Part shown: in pieces, positions 63,926 through 64,000 of the stretch | Position numbering within the stretch: position 1 is the stretch's first letter | Layout of the letters: each line of letters begins with the position of its first letter | Assembly: GCF_900101905.1 (NCBI RefSeq) | Contig: NZ_FNAJ01000008.1 | Coordinates: 186,001-250,000 of the forward strand | Length of the DNA: 64,000 nt | DNA from: Myxococcus virescens | GTDB taxonomy: Bacteria > Myxococcota > Myxococcia > Myxococcales > Myxococcaceae | Reading direction: 5' to 3' | Made by a program: the position numbers and the translations under genes | Notes under the pieces: generated by a model | Database searches by the model: none | What the model was told of the DNA's origin: nothing | What the model saw: the letters and a program-made list of their open reading frames with translations, nothing else

Positions 63926-64000
63926 ATGACATTCGCTTCGCTCGGCCTGTCGGACGCGCTCACCCGCGCCGTGGCCGGACTCGGATACGACGAACCCACG
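63926..64000 (+). CDS. DEAD-box RNA helicase, N-terminus (partial)
   Basis: Only the first 25 codons lie inside the window: MTFASLGLSDALTRAVAGLG then YDEPT. This is the Q-motif region of RhlE/DeaD-type helicases (FxxLGLxxxLxxAVxxxGYxxPT). The rest is outside, so the subfamily cannot be set. Confidence 0.7.
   Translation, partial: MTFASLGLSDALTRAVAGLGYDEPT

Overview
This is high-GC DNA whose genes point to a myxobacterium of the Myxococcaceae (Myxococcus, Corallococcus or a close relative). The evidence is a serine/threonine kinase fused to TolB-like and TPR domains, an OmpA lipoprotein with thrombospondin type-3 repeats, DUF4388, HEAT-repeat and FHA-GGDEF proteins, and a 708-residue SigA-type sigma factor in an rpsU-yqeY-dnaG-rpoD cluster. 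The genus is inferred, not shown.

Region 1 (1-11080). After a partial MacB/FtsX-type permease comes the most interesting locus: a likely undescribed ribosomally made, post-translationally modified peptide (RiPP) system. Three tandem precursor genes (63, 66 and 65 residues) share one leader and an invariant C-terminus HTSDGWF. Two carry a doubled His-Xaa-Ser core (HTSHTS). They are followed by a GT9 glycosyltransferase, and 5' fragments of that gene lie between the precursors. Convergent to them run a radical SAM/SPASM maturase of HxsB type, an HExxH peptide-hydroxylase-like protein, a metallo-beta-lactamase-fold protein with a C-terminal PqqD-like recognition domain, and a 717-residue protein with a cyclase-like toroid half.

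Region 2 (11081-32400), chromosomal envelope and signalling genes: the kinase, exonuclease III, a TPR protein, a tightly coupled operon (penicillin-binding protein 1A, FG-GAP protein, solute-binding-like protein, NtrY-like histidine kinase), a methyltransferase, an SMR pump, a 698-residue membrane protein with Pro/Ala repeats, a ribosome hibernation factor, a receiver protein, a zinc-ribbon protein, a DUF1460 plus HEAT pair, and a lipoprotein plus OmpA pair.

Region 3 (32398-45364), housekeeping: TruD, DUF4388, a DsbA-like lipoprotein, type I asparaginase, an FHA-GGDEF cyclase, a HEAT protein, then the macromolecular synthesis cluster, an alkyltransferase-like protein and a tRNA with anticodon CAT.

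Region 4 (45365 to about 61250), accessory. A decayed tyrosine integrase lies against the tRNA 3' end. It is followed by an SDR-Gdx-TetR operon with a probable operator, an OmpR two-component pair, a hydrolase lipoprotein, an M14 peptidase, a membrane glycosyltransferase, a decayed IS5 transposase, a DUF488-AlkA fusion, and a succinate dehydrogenase operon with an AhpD-like gene inside it. Two copies of a ~105-bp intergenic repeat lie at 52361 and 61141. Region 5 (61463-64000) holds a lipoprotein, HflX and the start of a DEAD-box helicase.

All product names rest on reading motifs by eye; no database search was possible.
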